Shown: in pieces, positions 24,307-35,319 of the stretch
Layout: the number at the start of each line of letters is the position of its first letter
Position numbering within the stretch: the stretch's first letter is position 1
DNA from: Limnephilus marmoratus
Taxonomy: Eukaryota; Arthropoda; Insecta; Trichoptera; Limnephilidae
Length of the DNA stretch: 64,000 nucleotides
NCBI GenBank assembly: GCA_917880885.1
Contig: OU862927.1
Span: forward strand, 18,927,450 to 18,991,449
Direction of reading: 5' to 3'
Made by a program: the position numbers and the translations under genes
Notes under the pieces: generated by a model
The model's input: the letters and a program-made list of their open reading frames with translations, nothing else
What the model was told of the DNA's origin: nothing
Databases searched by the model: none

Positions 24307-24474
24307 CTGGAAACTGTGTTTCTTGAGCATGGTCTTGATAAGGATGAGTGTTGACACCTTTGGGATACTGGTAACCACCCTGGCCACGTCTTCTTCCGTC
24401 ACTTCCACCAGCTGGCAGTTCTCCTCCTCCGAGGGAAGGGGCCAGCGACCGTCCATTGTCACCCATGGGTGCAC
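24307..24474 (-). CDS. CaMKK: Calcium/calmodulin-dependent protein kinase kinase, kinase C-end and regulatory exon
   Basis: A 168-bp phase-0 exon between TTGTAG and CAG|GTGAGT. It continues directly from the kinase exon (...EIK) with VHPWVTMDGRWPLPSEEENC, then QLVEVTEEDVARVV and TLILIKTMLKKHSFQ. HPWVT closes the kinase fold, EEENC-x-LVEVTEEDV is highly characteristic of CaMKK, and ILIKTMLKKHSF is the autoinhibitory/calmodulin-binding helix. CaMKKs phosphorylate CaMKI, CaMKIV, AMPK and PKB in response to calcium (family knowledge). Confidence 0.95.
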
Positions 24475-24501
24475 CTACAATAAAACATTAGATTCTGGTT
24501 A

Positions 24502-24771
24502 GGGGTCGTCCATTAATCACGTGATGTTTACTAGCAGATTTTTAACCGCCCCCCCCTTGGTGATATGTGGTGAGGTTTTAGACTAACCCCCCCCCCAAAA
24601 TCACGTGTATTTTTTTTTGTACAAAGTATTTTGAAATTTTCGGTCTATTATCACGAAAAATAAATACACGTGATATCTCATTTTACCCCCCCCCCCCCTC
24701 GTGATATTACGTGATTTTTTCCGAACCCCCACCCCCCCCTTTCGAGCCTCACGTGATTAATGGACGACCCC
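24502..24771. mobile_element. PIF/Harbinger-like MITE
   Basis: Termini GGGGTCGTCCATTAATCACG and its complement CGTGATTAATGGACGACCCC enclose ~230 bp with more CACGTG palindromes and C-runs. A TTA trinucleotide flanks both ends (24499-24501 and 24772-24774); TTA/TAA duplications are typical of PIF/Harbinger. It sits 28 bp upstream of a CaMKK acceptor, so it lies very close to the branch region of that intron. Confidence 0.75.
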
Positions 24772-25163
24772 TTACAGGTCGACATAAAAACTATGCACTT
24801 GCGAATGTGGTGCTTTTTAAAGTTTTATTTCATATAGCTGAAGTACCCGGCATTGAAAGGCTTTATTCTGCTTTAAGGCGCGGAAAAAGGGATGGAGGAT
24901 GGTTTTTAGAAATTTCATGAAAACCTTCCTCTTGTTTTAAGGTCAAGTGTGCAAATTTTCACCAATCTCGGAATAAAACTATTGATTTCTTTAGAAGCAA
25001 CAAACCCAAAGACACTGTTCGTAACTTCGTACCCCCTCAGAACCAATAACTGTCGTGTTAACTAATTAGCTGAATTAAATTAAGTTTTTTTTATTAAGTT
25101 AAAAATTACACAATGAAGCAATTATCGATACGCAACTGTCTGTGTTTTGTTTTTGCCAGTATT

Positions 25164-25605
25164 GGTACCGCTGCTCCGGGAACCATTTACTGGATAACCA
25201 ACACCTCTGCCATAGGTCACTCCAAGTGGTTCGCTACGATTGGTCATTTAGCAGGGGTGCCCGGGTTCATGGGGTGAGGTTTGTCAAGGTCTTGGCGGCA
25301 GAAGCCCACCTGCTGTGTAGCGGGCCGGAGGTTGAGGAGTGATGTTGGTTGAGGGAGGCCTTTTGACCTTTCCAGTCGGACTCTCTCGACCCATTGCCTT
25401 GCACCTCAGTTGGAGAGGTAGATTCCTACGTCAGTAACTCCTGGACACACTGACCCCAGATTCCAACCCATCCCTCATACCCTTTTCCTTCCCAGAACTT
25501 CCTATCCTTCTCCTTTTTAAAAAGACCCTCCACATAGCATCCCCTAAGATGACATGACTCCACACATGACGTGTGTGGAGCTAATCTAAAAATTAAAAAA
25601 AAAAA
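25164..25605 (+). mobile_element. SINE-like family H, copy 1 (near full length)
   Basis: Starts GGTACCGCTGCTCCGGGAAC, includes GGTCACTCCAAGTGGTTCGC and TTCATGGGGTGAGGTTTGTC, and ends GTGTGGAGCTAATCTAAAAA with an A-rich tail. About 440 bp, non-coding. Other copies are at 28477, 37222, 46265, 48685, 53500 and 57829. Most copies have a strong hairpin near the 3' end, GGCCCTGAGG ... CCTCAGGGCC. No convincing tRNA-like head was seen, so SINE is an inference from the tail, length and copy number. Confidence 0.7.
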
Positions 25606-25609
25606 TAGT

Positions 25610-26030
25610 GTGAGGGATATTTATTATAATTTATTATTGTATTTTTTCTGTGGAGTGGTGCAGACATACGTTCACCGTTTGTCCCATTTTCGACTGTTGA
25701 CATTTAGTTGTGTAAGAAAGAGGGATAGCATTATCTGTTTTAAGAACAAAAGCAAAACAATCAGCGCATTGACATTTGACGATTTTGGGTTTTTGGAATA
25801 CACTCACTATTTACTTATCACAATATTGCTGCAGCTCTTTCAAAAGATTAAAATTCGTTCCATACAAAATGTATGAGGAAAATAAATATCTTCATAACTT
25901 TTTTTCGTGATTTTTTTTTTTGTTTTTAGGTATTGTGCTATCGGGGCAAAAACAAATCCAACAAATCAAAGATCATAAAAATCGGTCTGGCCGTTCTTGA
26001 GTTATGAATGGTGTAACTAACCTGACTTTG
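25610..26030 (-). repeat. Interspersed repeat family R, copy 1
   Basis: Contains GCAGACATACGTTCACCGTT, TGCAGCTCTTTCAAAAG and ACTCAAGAACGGCCAGACCG-type sequence shared with 34340-35230 and 44610-45000. Non-coding, roughly 400 bp. Confidence 0.6.
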
Positions 26031-26089
26031 TTTTATATATTAAGATTGTGTAGAGAGAAATAAGATTCCTACTTCCATTTTTGTAACAG

Positions 26090-26300
26090 TAACATCTGTA
26101 TTTAGGGATAGTAAATGTTGATGGATCCACTTTTATCCAGTTTATATCTAATTCCGCCGTTCTCTGAGTTTCATTCCAGGTTAATCCCTCAGTTAAAATC
26201 GCTGTGTCATCAGCGTATGATAAAAGTTTTGACTTAATGGTGAGTTTAAAAATATCATTGACAATTATAAAAGATGTAGTCCCATAAATCAAGCAGAGCT
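26090..26300 (-). pseudogene. Non-LTR reverse transcriptase fragment (YADD box)
   Basis: The - strand reads VNDIFKLTIKSKLLSYADDT then AILTEGLTWNETQ. YADD is the catalytic RT motif C, preceded by the usual (Y)(I/V)ND. Only about 60 codons are recognisable, so it is a short relic in the CaMKK intron. Confidence 0.75.
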
Positions 26301-27370
26301 TGTGCCTGGGGTGTGTTATTTCATTACTGTTATTTGTTTATTCATATGAAGTATTTTTTCGGATGAAATTAAATCTTTTAAATATTTTTTAATCTTTCTG
26401 GCAATGAATTGAAAAAAAATGTCCGTAATTGAATTTTTTCGTTATTTTATATTTCAGTTTATAAATGGTGCAATTTTATTTATGATATTATCTTTATAAA
26501 TGCATAATATTGTATTTCAAGAAGAGTATTAAAATTAAATGAGAGAAAAAATAATACCCCCGAGCGAAGCCGGATAGTAAAACCGGTTATAAAAAAATAC
26601 TTATATCTGTGGTTGTCTAAAATGCCAACATTTAAATCATTGGTTTCTTTTCATTTTGGTGCAAAGATTTGGATAAAACTATGGAGTAAGCAGGTAGGTA
26701 CCTAATTATTTTATTACCGAAGTCATAGTAGATAATTTTATATGATCAAAACAAACAAATGGTCGATCGCCCACCGGTACTTACCTGGCAACTCTGACCG
26801 GCAATAAACCTGGCCAGCAATAAAATGTGATGGATAGTTTCAGACATTGGAATTATTTTAATGACTGGCAGCTTATTGCTCGGATATTTAATCGGAGCAA
26901 GTACCCTCTTAGGTACTCGTACTTACTTAACCTTTATCTTCTAAGGGTTATCTAAAGAAATTATTGGGCAGGTTTAGTTGCGAGATTTTCATTTATTTCA
27001 AGTGGAAGAAACAAAAAGCAAAGAAAAAACAGGATTCATTGAAAAGGACGAGCAAAATACTTTTAATACTTTGTTTAAATAAACAAAATACTTTGTTTCC
27101 CTCAAGGTCTCCTTATTACTCATAATAACATTACCAGATAAAGATGAATAAAAAAACCAACATTTTCTCTTCTCGTTTTCCCCCGTAAATTGCCTGAATT
27201 CTCCCGCCAATAATCAAACAATTCCAAAGAATAGTTTCTAATTTTGTCGCTGGAGTCTTTCACCAACGATTGCGCGACTTTTACAAAACAAAATTTAATT
27301 TTGGATTTGTGGCCAAAATACCAAACAAAACTGAATAATATATATTTTAACAAAATGTATTGCAAAATAT
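26300..27370. other. Intronic AT-rich sequence, little recognised
   Basis: Includes GAGCGAAGCCGGATAGTAAA near 26572, the tail motif of a repeat also seen near 32327, but otherwise no frame or repeat that I can support. Confidence 0.4.
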
Positions 27371-27479
27371 ATGTAAAGGAAATATATTCCCTTTAAATTT
27401 GAATCCTATAATGTCAATTAGAATGCAATGACAAAGAAATTGCAAATTTTTTTCAACGCTGGATATAAACTCAGCCTTT

Positions 27480-28440
27480 TGGTCTATTCCATTGCGGATT
27501 GAAGACAAAAAAAACAGGATTTGTAACACAGGAGGGACATTATCAATGGACCTGCCTGCCTTTTGGATTGAAGACTTCTCCGGCAATATATTGAAAAAAT
27601 ATAAACTAAACGAATTTGCTGTCAATTACATAGATGACATTCTTATTTTTTCAAAAACTTTTGCTAACACATTGATCATCTGACAAAGCTGCTGAATGCG
27701 ATCAAAACAGAAGGTTTTAGATTAAAATTTACAAAATGCACATTTGAATCAGATATGGTAAAATATCTGGGTCATATAATTCAGAATAATTCCGTCAAGC
27801 CAGTAAAGGATAATTTGATTTCAATAAAGAATTTTCCTATCCCAAAAACACAAAAGAATATGAGACAATTTCTATGAAAAATCAACTTTTATCATGAGTA
27901 CATTCCGAAGAGTGCAATAATACTAGATCATTTGCATAATTTATTAAGGAAAAATCGAAAGTTTATTTGGACTGATAAATGCCAAAATGCTTTTGTAACG
28001 ATGAAAAACCTAATATGCTCACAACCGATCTTGGAAATTTTTTATCAAGATTTACCAATTAATATATATACAGATGCTTCTCTAGAGGGTGTTGGAGCTA
28101 TTTTAAAACAGACACAATCTGATGGAAAAGAAAAACCTGTTGCTTACTTTTCGAAAAAATTAAACAGCGCACAGAAAAAGAAAAAAGCAATTTACTTAGA
28201 ATGCTTAGCTATAAAAGAGGCAGTGAGATACTGGCAATACTGGTTGATAGGTAAACCATTTACAGTTTATTCAGATCACAAACCGCTGGAAAATATGAAT
28301 ATCAAATCTAGAACCGATGAAGAGCTGGGTGACTTAACATATTACTTATCCCAATATGATTTTAAAATTAAATATTCTCCAGGAAAGTAACTCTCATTGA
28401 AGCTGATTGTCTAAGCAGAAACCCAGTCTTAGAACCAGAT
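27480..28440 (+). pseudogene. Ty3/Gypsy reverse transcriptase and RNase H (degenerate)
   Basis: RT motifs GHYQWTCLPFGLKT and the catalytic YIDDILIFSK are in place but in different frames, and a stop lies near 27870. RNase H is better preserved, with YTDASLEGVGAIL, YFSKKL, a conserved Glu in ECLAIKEAV and SDHKPL, in one open segment at 27932-28390. A frameshift follows at KYSPGK. Confidence 0.85.
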
Positions 28441-28476
28441 GAGAACCAAGATGAGCAATTAAAAGTTGTCAACTTA

Positions 28477-28565
28477 ATACACAGCATCCCAGATGACATA
28501 GATGAGGCCCTGAGGAAAATAATTTCCCTCAGGGCCTCCTGTGTGGAGTTAATGTAAAAAAAAAA
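28477..28565 (+). mobile_element. SINE-like family H, copy 2 (3' fragment inside the LTR element)
   Basis: Begins CACAGCATCCCAGATGACAT and carries the hairpin GAGGCCCTGAGG / CCTCAGGGCCTC, then GTGTGGAGTTAATGT and 10 A residues. Inserted between the RNase H and integrase of the LTR element, so it is younger. Confidence 0.8.
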
Positions 28566-28590
28566 GAAGATATCTTAAAAGATCAGGTCA

Positions 28591-28857
28591 AAAATGAGAA
28601 GATACAGTGCAGAAAAGATGAATTGATATCGAAGAATAATGTTTATTACAAGAAAGTAAAAATGTTCACACAGACCTAGAAAATGAGAAGATACAGTGCA
28701 GAAAAGATGAATTGATATCGAAAAATAATGTTTATTACAAGAAATTAAAAATGTTCACACAGACCTAGAAAATGAGAAGATACAGTGCAGAAAAGATGAA
28801 TTGATATCGAAGAATAATGTTTATTACAAGAAAGTAAAAATGTTCACACAGACCTAG
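28591..28857 (+). repeat. 89-bp triplication in the integrase N-terminal region
   Basis: Three consecutive copies of an 89-bp unit (starts 28591, 28680, 28769), each with GAGAAGATACAGTGCAGAAA and AATGTTCACACAGACCTAG, differing at only a few bases. 89 is not a multiple of three, so each copy shifts the frame. Recent local amplification. Confidence 0.92.
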
Positions 28858-29632
28858 GTCACATAGGAATTAATCAAATGCAAAAAATGATAAGCTCATG
28901 GTACACATCAGAAAACATGACAAACAATATAAAGAGAACTTGCGAAAGTTGTGCAGTATGTTTAAAGAACAAATCAAGAGGTCAATAAATATGGATTGAT
29001 GTCTTACTTGGGTCCCGCAACAAAACCTTTTGAAATATGTTCTATTGATACGATAGGTGGTTTTGGGGGTTCACGGTCAACAAATAGATACTTGCACCTG
29101 CTATCAGATCATTTCACGAGGTTTGCATATATTTTGACGTCAAAAACTCAAAATACCAACGATTTAATCAAACTCTTAAACTCCACAGAAACTAATGACA
29201 TTGGCATTACTATCAGACCAATATCCGGGTCTTAATTCTAGAGAATTCAAAAAAATTTTGGATGAAAAAAATATTCCAATCATTTTTACTGCAGTAAACT
29301 CGCCTTTCTCAAATGGATTAAATGAAAGATTAAATCAAACGCTAGTCCTAGTCAATAAAATTAGATGCAAAATCAACGAAAATGACTTAAAAGTGGCTTG
29401 GACAAATATAGCCCGTAATTGTGTAAAAAACTATAATGAAAAGGAGCACACTGTCACTGGATATGCGCCTCAGTACCTACTTAACGGCACAGATGTTACG
29501 ATTTTGCCAAATGAGTTAAAACTTAAGAAGACTGACATTGATTTGATTCAAGACAGAAAAAAAGCTCTTGAAAATACTATAAAGTCACATAATTACAACA
29601 AGATAATTTACGATAAAACCAGGAGACATTAA
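28858..29632 (+). pseudogene. Ty3/Gypsy integrase (degenerate)
   Basis: Zinc-binding part with HIGINQMQKMI and a CESCAVC pair, then the DDE core: Asp in CSIDTIGGFGG, Asp in LLSDQYPGL and Glu in GLNERLNQTL. An in-frame stop (near 28988) and a frameshift (near 29225) separate the three catalytic residues. Confidence 0.82.
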
Positions 29633-29836
29633 CTTCAAAGTTGGTGATACTGTTTTTATGGAAAATGGATACAAACTTAACAGGAAGAAGCTCGACGAAT
29701 TGAGAATCGGACAAAATCATAGAAAAATTATCAAACTCAATTTACAAGATAAATACTGGTCGAAAAAAATTAGAATCAAATTTTTTCCACATCTCGAAAT
29801 TAATTCCAGCACCTGCATTGATGAACCATGAAGAGA

Positions 29837-30065
29837 TGTAAAGGAAATATATTTCTTTTAAATTTGAATCCTATAATGTCAATTAGAATGCAATCATCGA
29901 TTGTCATTTGTTTTGTTATTCTATTATTTGATTGTTAGAAAAAAACCATTCAAAGTGATATAAATAAACATAAATGTCGTTTCTTAGTTAAAAGAAAAAC
30001 TTTGCAAAACAAGTGTTTTATTTAGAAATTAATAAAAAGGAATTAAACCTATCAACTTATTATAT
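29837..30065 (+). repeat. 3' LTR of the Ty3/Gypsy element
   Basis: Shares its first ~57 bp with 27372-27428. Contains ATAAATAAACATAAATG and AAGTGTTTTATTTAG-type sequence that may be its polyadenylation region. The right edge is estimated. Confidence 0.7.
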
Positions 30066-30775
30066 ATATAGTACAGATATGTGCTATTTTATTTATTTGT
30101 GTTTTAAATTATAAAATATAGGCCATTAAAAAAATCACAAATAATTACCAAAGTTACCTCTTATCATGAAAAATTACGTATATTTTACAATTTAAAATAC
30201 AAATAAATAAAGTAGCAGACATTCGCTACACCTTTTTCAGTTTGGTTAAGTGTTTTGGCCTCAAATCCAAAATTAAGCTTTGTATGACAAGGGACAAGGG
30301 ATGCGCAACCGTTCCCCTTAACTAATTTATTTATTTATAACCGAGTAGATAAATAATCGCCCGCCTTAAAAAATAGTTCACAATCGGCATTATTCTTCCA
30401 CATTTTATTTAAAAATATTGTAATGCTTTTATTCCTTTGAATCAGGAATATTTTTATTGCAATATGACACCAGGATTGGGATCATCTCTTGAAAACGTAA
30501 ACACCCCGTCGCGCGTCGGTAAACTGATACTATTTAAATGATTTCGTGAACTCCTTCCCTTCATCTGTACTACTGATCTGTGCTGATAACAAATGAATTC
30601 CCCCAGGGCACTTGCGACTCATTCTCACTTTGTTGCAGACTGTCGGACATTTTTTATAAATAAAATCACAGGACAAGTTTACTGAAAAAAATAGCTATCA
30701 CTCTCTGACTGTTCCCGAGATTAAAACACCCTTTTTCTCTTTGAACATTGCAAAGCGTACAAACAACATTGTAAC
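30066..30775. other. Intronic sequence, no feature recognised
   Basis: Nothing coding and no repeat structure supported. Confidence 0.4.
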
Positions 30776-31204
30776 ATTTTTCTAGATTTACCTACTCCAC
30801 GCTGCGTTTCGAATTCGAAGGTGTTTTAAATCCTTGTAGCATTTTTATGGATTTACTTCTCGCTGCGCGAATTCGAAGGCGTTGCTTTTAAATCCTTGTA
30901 GCATTTTTCTATATTTACTCCACGCTGCGTTTCGAATTCGAAGGAGTTGCTTTTAAATCCTTGTTGCATTTTTCTTTATTATTTACTCCACGCTTCGTTT
31001 CGAATTCGAAGGAGTTACTTTTAAATCCTTGTAGCGTTTTTCTAGATTTACTCCACGCTGCGTTTCGAATTCGAATGTGTTTTAAATCCCTATAGCATTT
31101 TTCTACATTTACTCCACGATTCGTTTCGAATTCGAAGGAGTTGCTTCTAAATCCTTATAGAATTTTCTAGATTTACTCTTCGATGCGTTTCGAATTCGAA
31201 AATT
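30776..31204 (+). repeat. ~62-bp minisatellite, about seven units
   Basis: Units share TTTACTCCACGCTGCGTTTC, GAATTCGAAGG and TTTTAAATCCTTGTAGCATT, with length variation of a few bases. Each unit contains the palindrome TTCGAATTCGAA. Lies in the CaMKK giant intron. Confidence 0.92.
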
Positions 31205-31495
31205 TCCAGGTCCTTTTCAATAATGTGTATTTGATAAACGGGATCCCGGGATTGAAAGTTGTAGTCACAAAATTTTAACAAACGATTACTAATCGAAACG
31301 TCACATCCGTGGTATGGCGTGCCGAACGACGGCGGTATGTATCGCAATACAACGATCCTCCAGTTGATTAGGATTATATCGAAATTTGAGTACGCAGTTG
31401 TATGTAAAAGTGTACCCGCTATCTGATACAATACCCAGATTACTCATAAAATCAACCAAATCCTATCCTATCCTATCCTAACCCATCCCATTGAT

Positions 31496-31690
31496 ATTAT
31501 AAAGGCGTACGGATGTATGTATGTTTGTTACTCTTTCACGCAAAAAATACTGAATGGACATTAAAAATTCTTTCACTAATAGAAAGCCACATTATTTGCG
31601 AGTATTATAGGCTGTACATATTGGTAGGCTCTGGCGTTATGAAATTATTTATTATACGTTTATTGTCCAGACGAAAAGCAAAGCGTTGCT
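31496..31690 (+). repeat. Interspersed repeat with TTTGTTACTCTTTCACGCAA motif
   Basis: Related in reverse to about 45430-45615 (GCGTGAAGGAGTAACAAAC). This motif style is common at the ends of dispersed insect repeats. Class uncertain. Confidence 0.5.
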
Positions 31691-31766
31691 TGGTAACTAT
31701 AATTAATTATTATTTGACGTGCGCTATCAATTTGTTATTTGTTTAGGTTACTATGGAAATCCCTTA

Positions 31767-32022
31767 GATAGTTTATTTATTTATTTATTCTTAATACATT
31801 TACATTACAAAGGTATAATATATTGTCCTCCACACTAGGAGTTCACCCGTGTTGTGGAGGACATTTTTCAGTTGTAAATTATGAATTATAAATTGTGAAT
31901 AGTAAAACAAAAGAGTGTTAATAGCTAATACAAAAAGAGAAACAATAAAAATCAAAATATAAAATCGACTTCAATTCGACAAAAATTATAAATTAAAAGT
32001 TAAAAAGATTGTAGCCAGTTAA
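31767..32022 (-). mobile_element. Jockey-like LINE, 5'-truncated 3' tail
   Basis: On the - strand this is the 3' UTR and (AAAT)n tail of the element at 41760-43033: shared GGCTACAATCTTTTTAACTT, ACAACTGAAAAATGTCCTC and TGGAGGACAATATATTATAC. Highly similar, with one ~25-bp indel near the 5' side. Confidence 0.88.
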
Positions 32023-32037
32023 AATTATACTAATCTA

Positions 32038-32366
32038 TACTATAAATGCGAAATTATAAATAATATTATAAATGTGAAACTGTGTGTGTTTGATTGTTAC
32101 GCTTTCATAGGTGGCACGCGAGCTGTTTGAAAAAATAATGTAACGGGTATGGAGGGGGCGGTGAGGGGGGTGAGAGGGGGAGAAGTGATAGGGGGGAGGG
32201 GGAGAGGTGGAGGGGGTAGGGGGGAGGGGGAGAGAATGAGGGGGAAGGGGGGGATGGTGGATGGGGAGGGGGGAGGGGAGTGGAGTGGGGATAGGGTAGG
32301 TGGAGGAGGCGGAGTGGGAACCCCCTAGTACTATGCGAGCGAAGCCGGGGGTAAAAGTTAGTCAAA
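32038..32366 (+). repeat. Interspersed repeat with G/A-rich interior
   Basis: Begins TATAAATGCGAAATTATAAA, contains TTTGATTGTTACGCTTTCAT and ends GCGAGCGAAGCCGGGGGTAA. The interior 32147-32325 is a nearly pure purine (GGGGGA)n-like tract. Class not determined. Confidence 0.6.
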
Positions 32367-32399
32367 TACATATAATGCAGAAAACCTTGTAGTGAAATA

Positions 32400-33500
32400 A
32401 ACAAAATGTTGATGTTTTCTGCGTCACTAGCAGGTTATTTCAAAATGTTATTCTAAATTACCGGAACGTCATGTCTCATTTAATAATATGTATAACAAGT
32501 AAATAATGTTTGATTTATGGTGAACCTTCGAATACTTCTTGCTTTCCGCATTACTAAAAACTAAGTATACGGAGACGTCTGACTAATCAACTAGACCAGG
32601 GTTTCCCAACCTTTATTTCGCCGAGCCTCCCCGAACCAAAAAAAAATTCATTCCCAAAATAATTAAGTTTCAACAAAAAAAGAAACACAATTTTTTTAAT
32701 TAACTAAATTATTTATTAGAATTTCAAATAGGTACAATACAGATACAATATATTTATTTATTATGGATTAAATGACACAATTAGGTACCTAATTTGTAGA
32801 CAAAATTTTTATAAAATAAACGTTTACTTATCATTTGTAATAACACGAGCTAGCTTATGAATAAAAAATGATTACGTACTTGTTGTAGAATAAAAGGAGT
32901 TCGCACATGAACCCATTAGTACCTACTTCACAACTAAACCATCATAATTTAGGTACATACTTAAAACTAAATTTTACAAGCAAGTGAGTTGTGACTTGTC
33001 GAAACTTGTATAGCAGCGATTGAATGGCAATTCGGAACAGTTAATTTACTTAACAGTTTAATTGATTTATTTTTTCGGAAATGCAAATGTACCTATTACG
33101 CCCCCCATTTCTCTACGCCCCCCTGGGGGGGCGTGCCCCCCTGGTTGGGAAGTCCTGAACTAGACGATCGATAGTAAAAGCCCATTTGGACTTATAAAAA
33201 TAAATAAATAAATTAATGAATGTCAGTACTGAAGCTCGCGACTTCCGACTGCAATTTCCTAACGCAATTAGCATCTCCATTGAATGTTTATACCAAGTAA
33301 ACATTTTCAAACTAAACTAAAATGAATACAAACTAGAAATTCACGATAAAATTTTCTTTTACGTTTTTCTCGACCTGCATCAATTCTCGTAGGAAAAGAT
33401 TGTAAAGACGAGCTGCATTGCAAAAGTGCAACTGGATACAAGTCCTGTGAACTAATTGCATTTTTACTTGCATTGCGATGGAATATAAAGTACCTATATA
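32400..33500. other. Intronic sequence, mostly unrecognised
   Basis: Contains CCCCCCTGGGGGGGCGTG near 33118 and AACCAGGGTTTCCCAACC-like sequence near 32600 (ACCAGGGTTTCCCAACCTTT), which resembles hAT/SINE ends in animals but is not resolved into an element here. No coding frame. Confidence 0.35.
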
Positions 33501-33507
33501 AATATAT

Positions 33508-34162
33508 GGTAATTATCGGTTCGGACTGGCCACGCTTATTACGAATAATTTTTAGAAAAAACTTTAGATTCGCCTTAATTACTATAAAAGGAAACTTTTT
33601 GGCTTTGGGGCGGCGGAAAATAATGCATTTTAATTTTCAATTGCATAAAACCAAAATTCACTTCGCGAACCGACGCAGCGAAAATCCGCGGCCGTAGCTG
33701 TCACTGTTATGGACTGTAGCCGACTTCGTGGGATACCTACATGAAATACCGCGAATCACAAACCATGTTACACAAACCTAGCGTAGCCGCTAAACCACTT
33801 GAAAACTGGGATGTTTTTCTTGCGTTGACGCGAGCAGGCGTTATAAAGGGGCACATTCTTTTGTATCACAAACCATGTTACACAAACAAGCCCGCTAGAC
33901 AAATTTCATAATTACGCATCGTCGTATTAGCTCTTGTTAATTTATCAAGGATACCAACATAACAGTGACAGTTACGGCCGCGGATTTTCGCTGGGTCGGT
34001 TCGCGAAGTGAATTTTGGTTTTAAGCAATTGAAAATTAAAATGCATTATTTTCCGCCGCCCCAAAGCCAAAAAGTTTCCTTTTATAGTAATTAAGGCGAA
34101 TCTAAAGTTTTTTTCTAAAAATTATTCGTAATAAGCGTGGCCAGTCCGAACCGATATTTACC
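33508..34162. mobile_element. Foldback element family A, copy 2
   Basis: Nearly the same arms as 1820-2504 (GGTAATTATCGGTTCGGACT and complement) and the same core repeat. Flanked by AAATATAT at 33500-33507 and 34163-34170, an 8-bp target duplication. 655 bp, no coding. Confidence 0.88.
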
Positions 34163-34256
34163 AAATATATTACAGCGTTAAAAAAGTATTATTTCGTTCT
34201 TGAAGAGAGAGTTGAAAAACGTGTTACTGCCAATAAGAAAACACAATAGACGCTGT

Positions 34257-35314
34257 TATAATTACCGTGATGATTCACGGTAACGGTACTGTGACGGCAT
34301 AAAAAAGGCAATAATCATAAGTTCCTTAACACATTTTGCTGCAGCTCTTTCAAAATATGAGATAAACAATGTACGTAGGTCTGTTTCCTCCAAAGGAAAA
34401 AAGTCATAATTTTCTTGCATCTCTCTTACACACCGTACCGTGACGTCTCCGTAAAGCCCTACCGATACTACTAGCCGTGACGATAATTTTGAAAGTATGG
34501 AATATAATTACAGGAATAATATTGAAGTGTGAGTGAATTTTGAAAATTTAAAAGCGTCAAATTTCAATGCGCTTTTGTTCTTAAATGCTGCAGCTCTTTC
34601 TTACACACTAAATAACAACAGTCGAAAATGAAACAAACGGTGAACGTATGTCTGCACCCCTAACGGAAACAAACAATCATTATCATACATCTCCCTCACA
34701 CATACAGGGTGTTAAGGAACGTACCTGACTTACTTTAACCAGTGATTCCTGACATTATTTGGAGTAAAAAATGTTAATGAAATTTTGGTCTCCGGTGACT
34801 TTTTTTGACGACTTTTTTTTTTTTTCAAAATTTTTTTCTTCAAAATCAAACAAAAAAAAATTTCTTCCGCATGTCGTCACTGGTCACTCAGCCGGGTGTC
34901 CGACGAACCCCTTACCCCGCCTCCAACTGTTCAACAACTACCATTTTTTTATGTTTTTGTAGAAAAAAAAACAAAAAAAATCAAAAATGTCACCGGAGAC
35001 CAAAATTTCATTTACATTTTTTACTCCAAATAACGTCAGGAATCACTGGTTAAAGTAAGTCAAGTACTTCCCTTAACACCCTGTATAAAGAAAATGAAAG
35101 GCAATTCTGAAGATATATTTGTTTCCCCCAAAGGAAAAAAGTAGTAGGTATTTTTGATGAAACAGGCACACGTATTTTGTGTATCTCATCTTTTGTCCTT
35201 CCATTATTTAATGTGTAAGAAAGAGCTGCGGCATTATGACGATAAGGAACTAATGTTTAATGCCTTTTTTTGCCGTCACGGTACAGTAACCGTGAATCGT
35301 CACGGTAATTATAA
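34257..35314. mobile_element. Long TIR element containing family R sequence and a nested MITE
   Basis: Outer inverted ends TATAATTACCGTGATGATTC and its complement; the inverted similarity extends inward through GCAGCTCTTTC. The interior includes repeat family R (TGAACGTATGTCTGCACCCC near 34650) and a complete MITE at 34705-35083. Confidence 0.7.
34705..35083. mobile_element. MITE with CAGGGTGTTAAGG ends and long inverted arms
   Basis: Flanked by TA. Arms of ~110 bp include TTAACCAGTGATTCCTGACA and GAAATTTTGGTCTCCGGTGA, mirrored on the right. Inserted into the larger TIR element. Confidence 0.85.
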
Positions 35315-35319
35315 AAGTA

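Larger units (their letters stand above)
27372..30065 (+). mobile_element. Degenerate Ty3/Gypsy-type LTR retrotransposon
   Basis: Order: 57 bp of 5' LTR (TGTAAAGGAAATATATTCCC), then directly RT, RNase H and integrase, then a 3' LTR from 29837 starting with the same sequence. gag, protease, the RT N terminus and most of the 5' LTR are deleted. The coding part has several stops and frameshifts and hosts a SINE fragment and an 89-bp triplication. No envelope-like frame is present. The 3' LTR end near 30060 is approximate. Confidence 0.85.

Noticed and set aside
31459..31490. CCTAT/CCTAA run as telomeric sequence
   Set aside because: Mostly CCTAT, too short and not the TTAGG motif; simple microsatellite.
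32105..32404. Pro/Ser-rich 99-codon frame on the - strand
   Set aside because: Low-complexity purine/pyrimidine tract, no domain.
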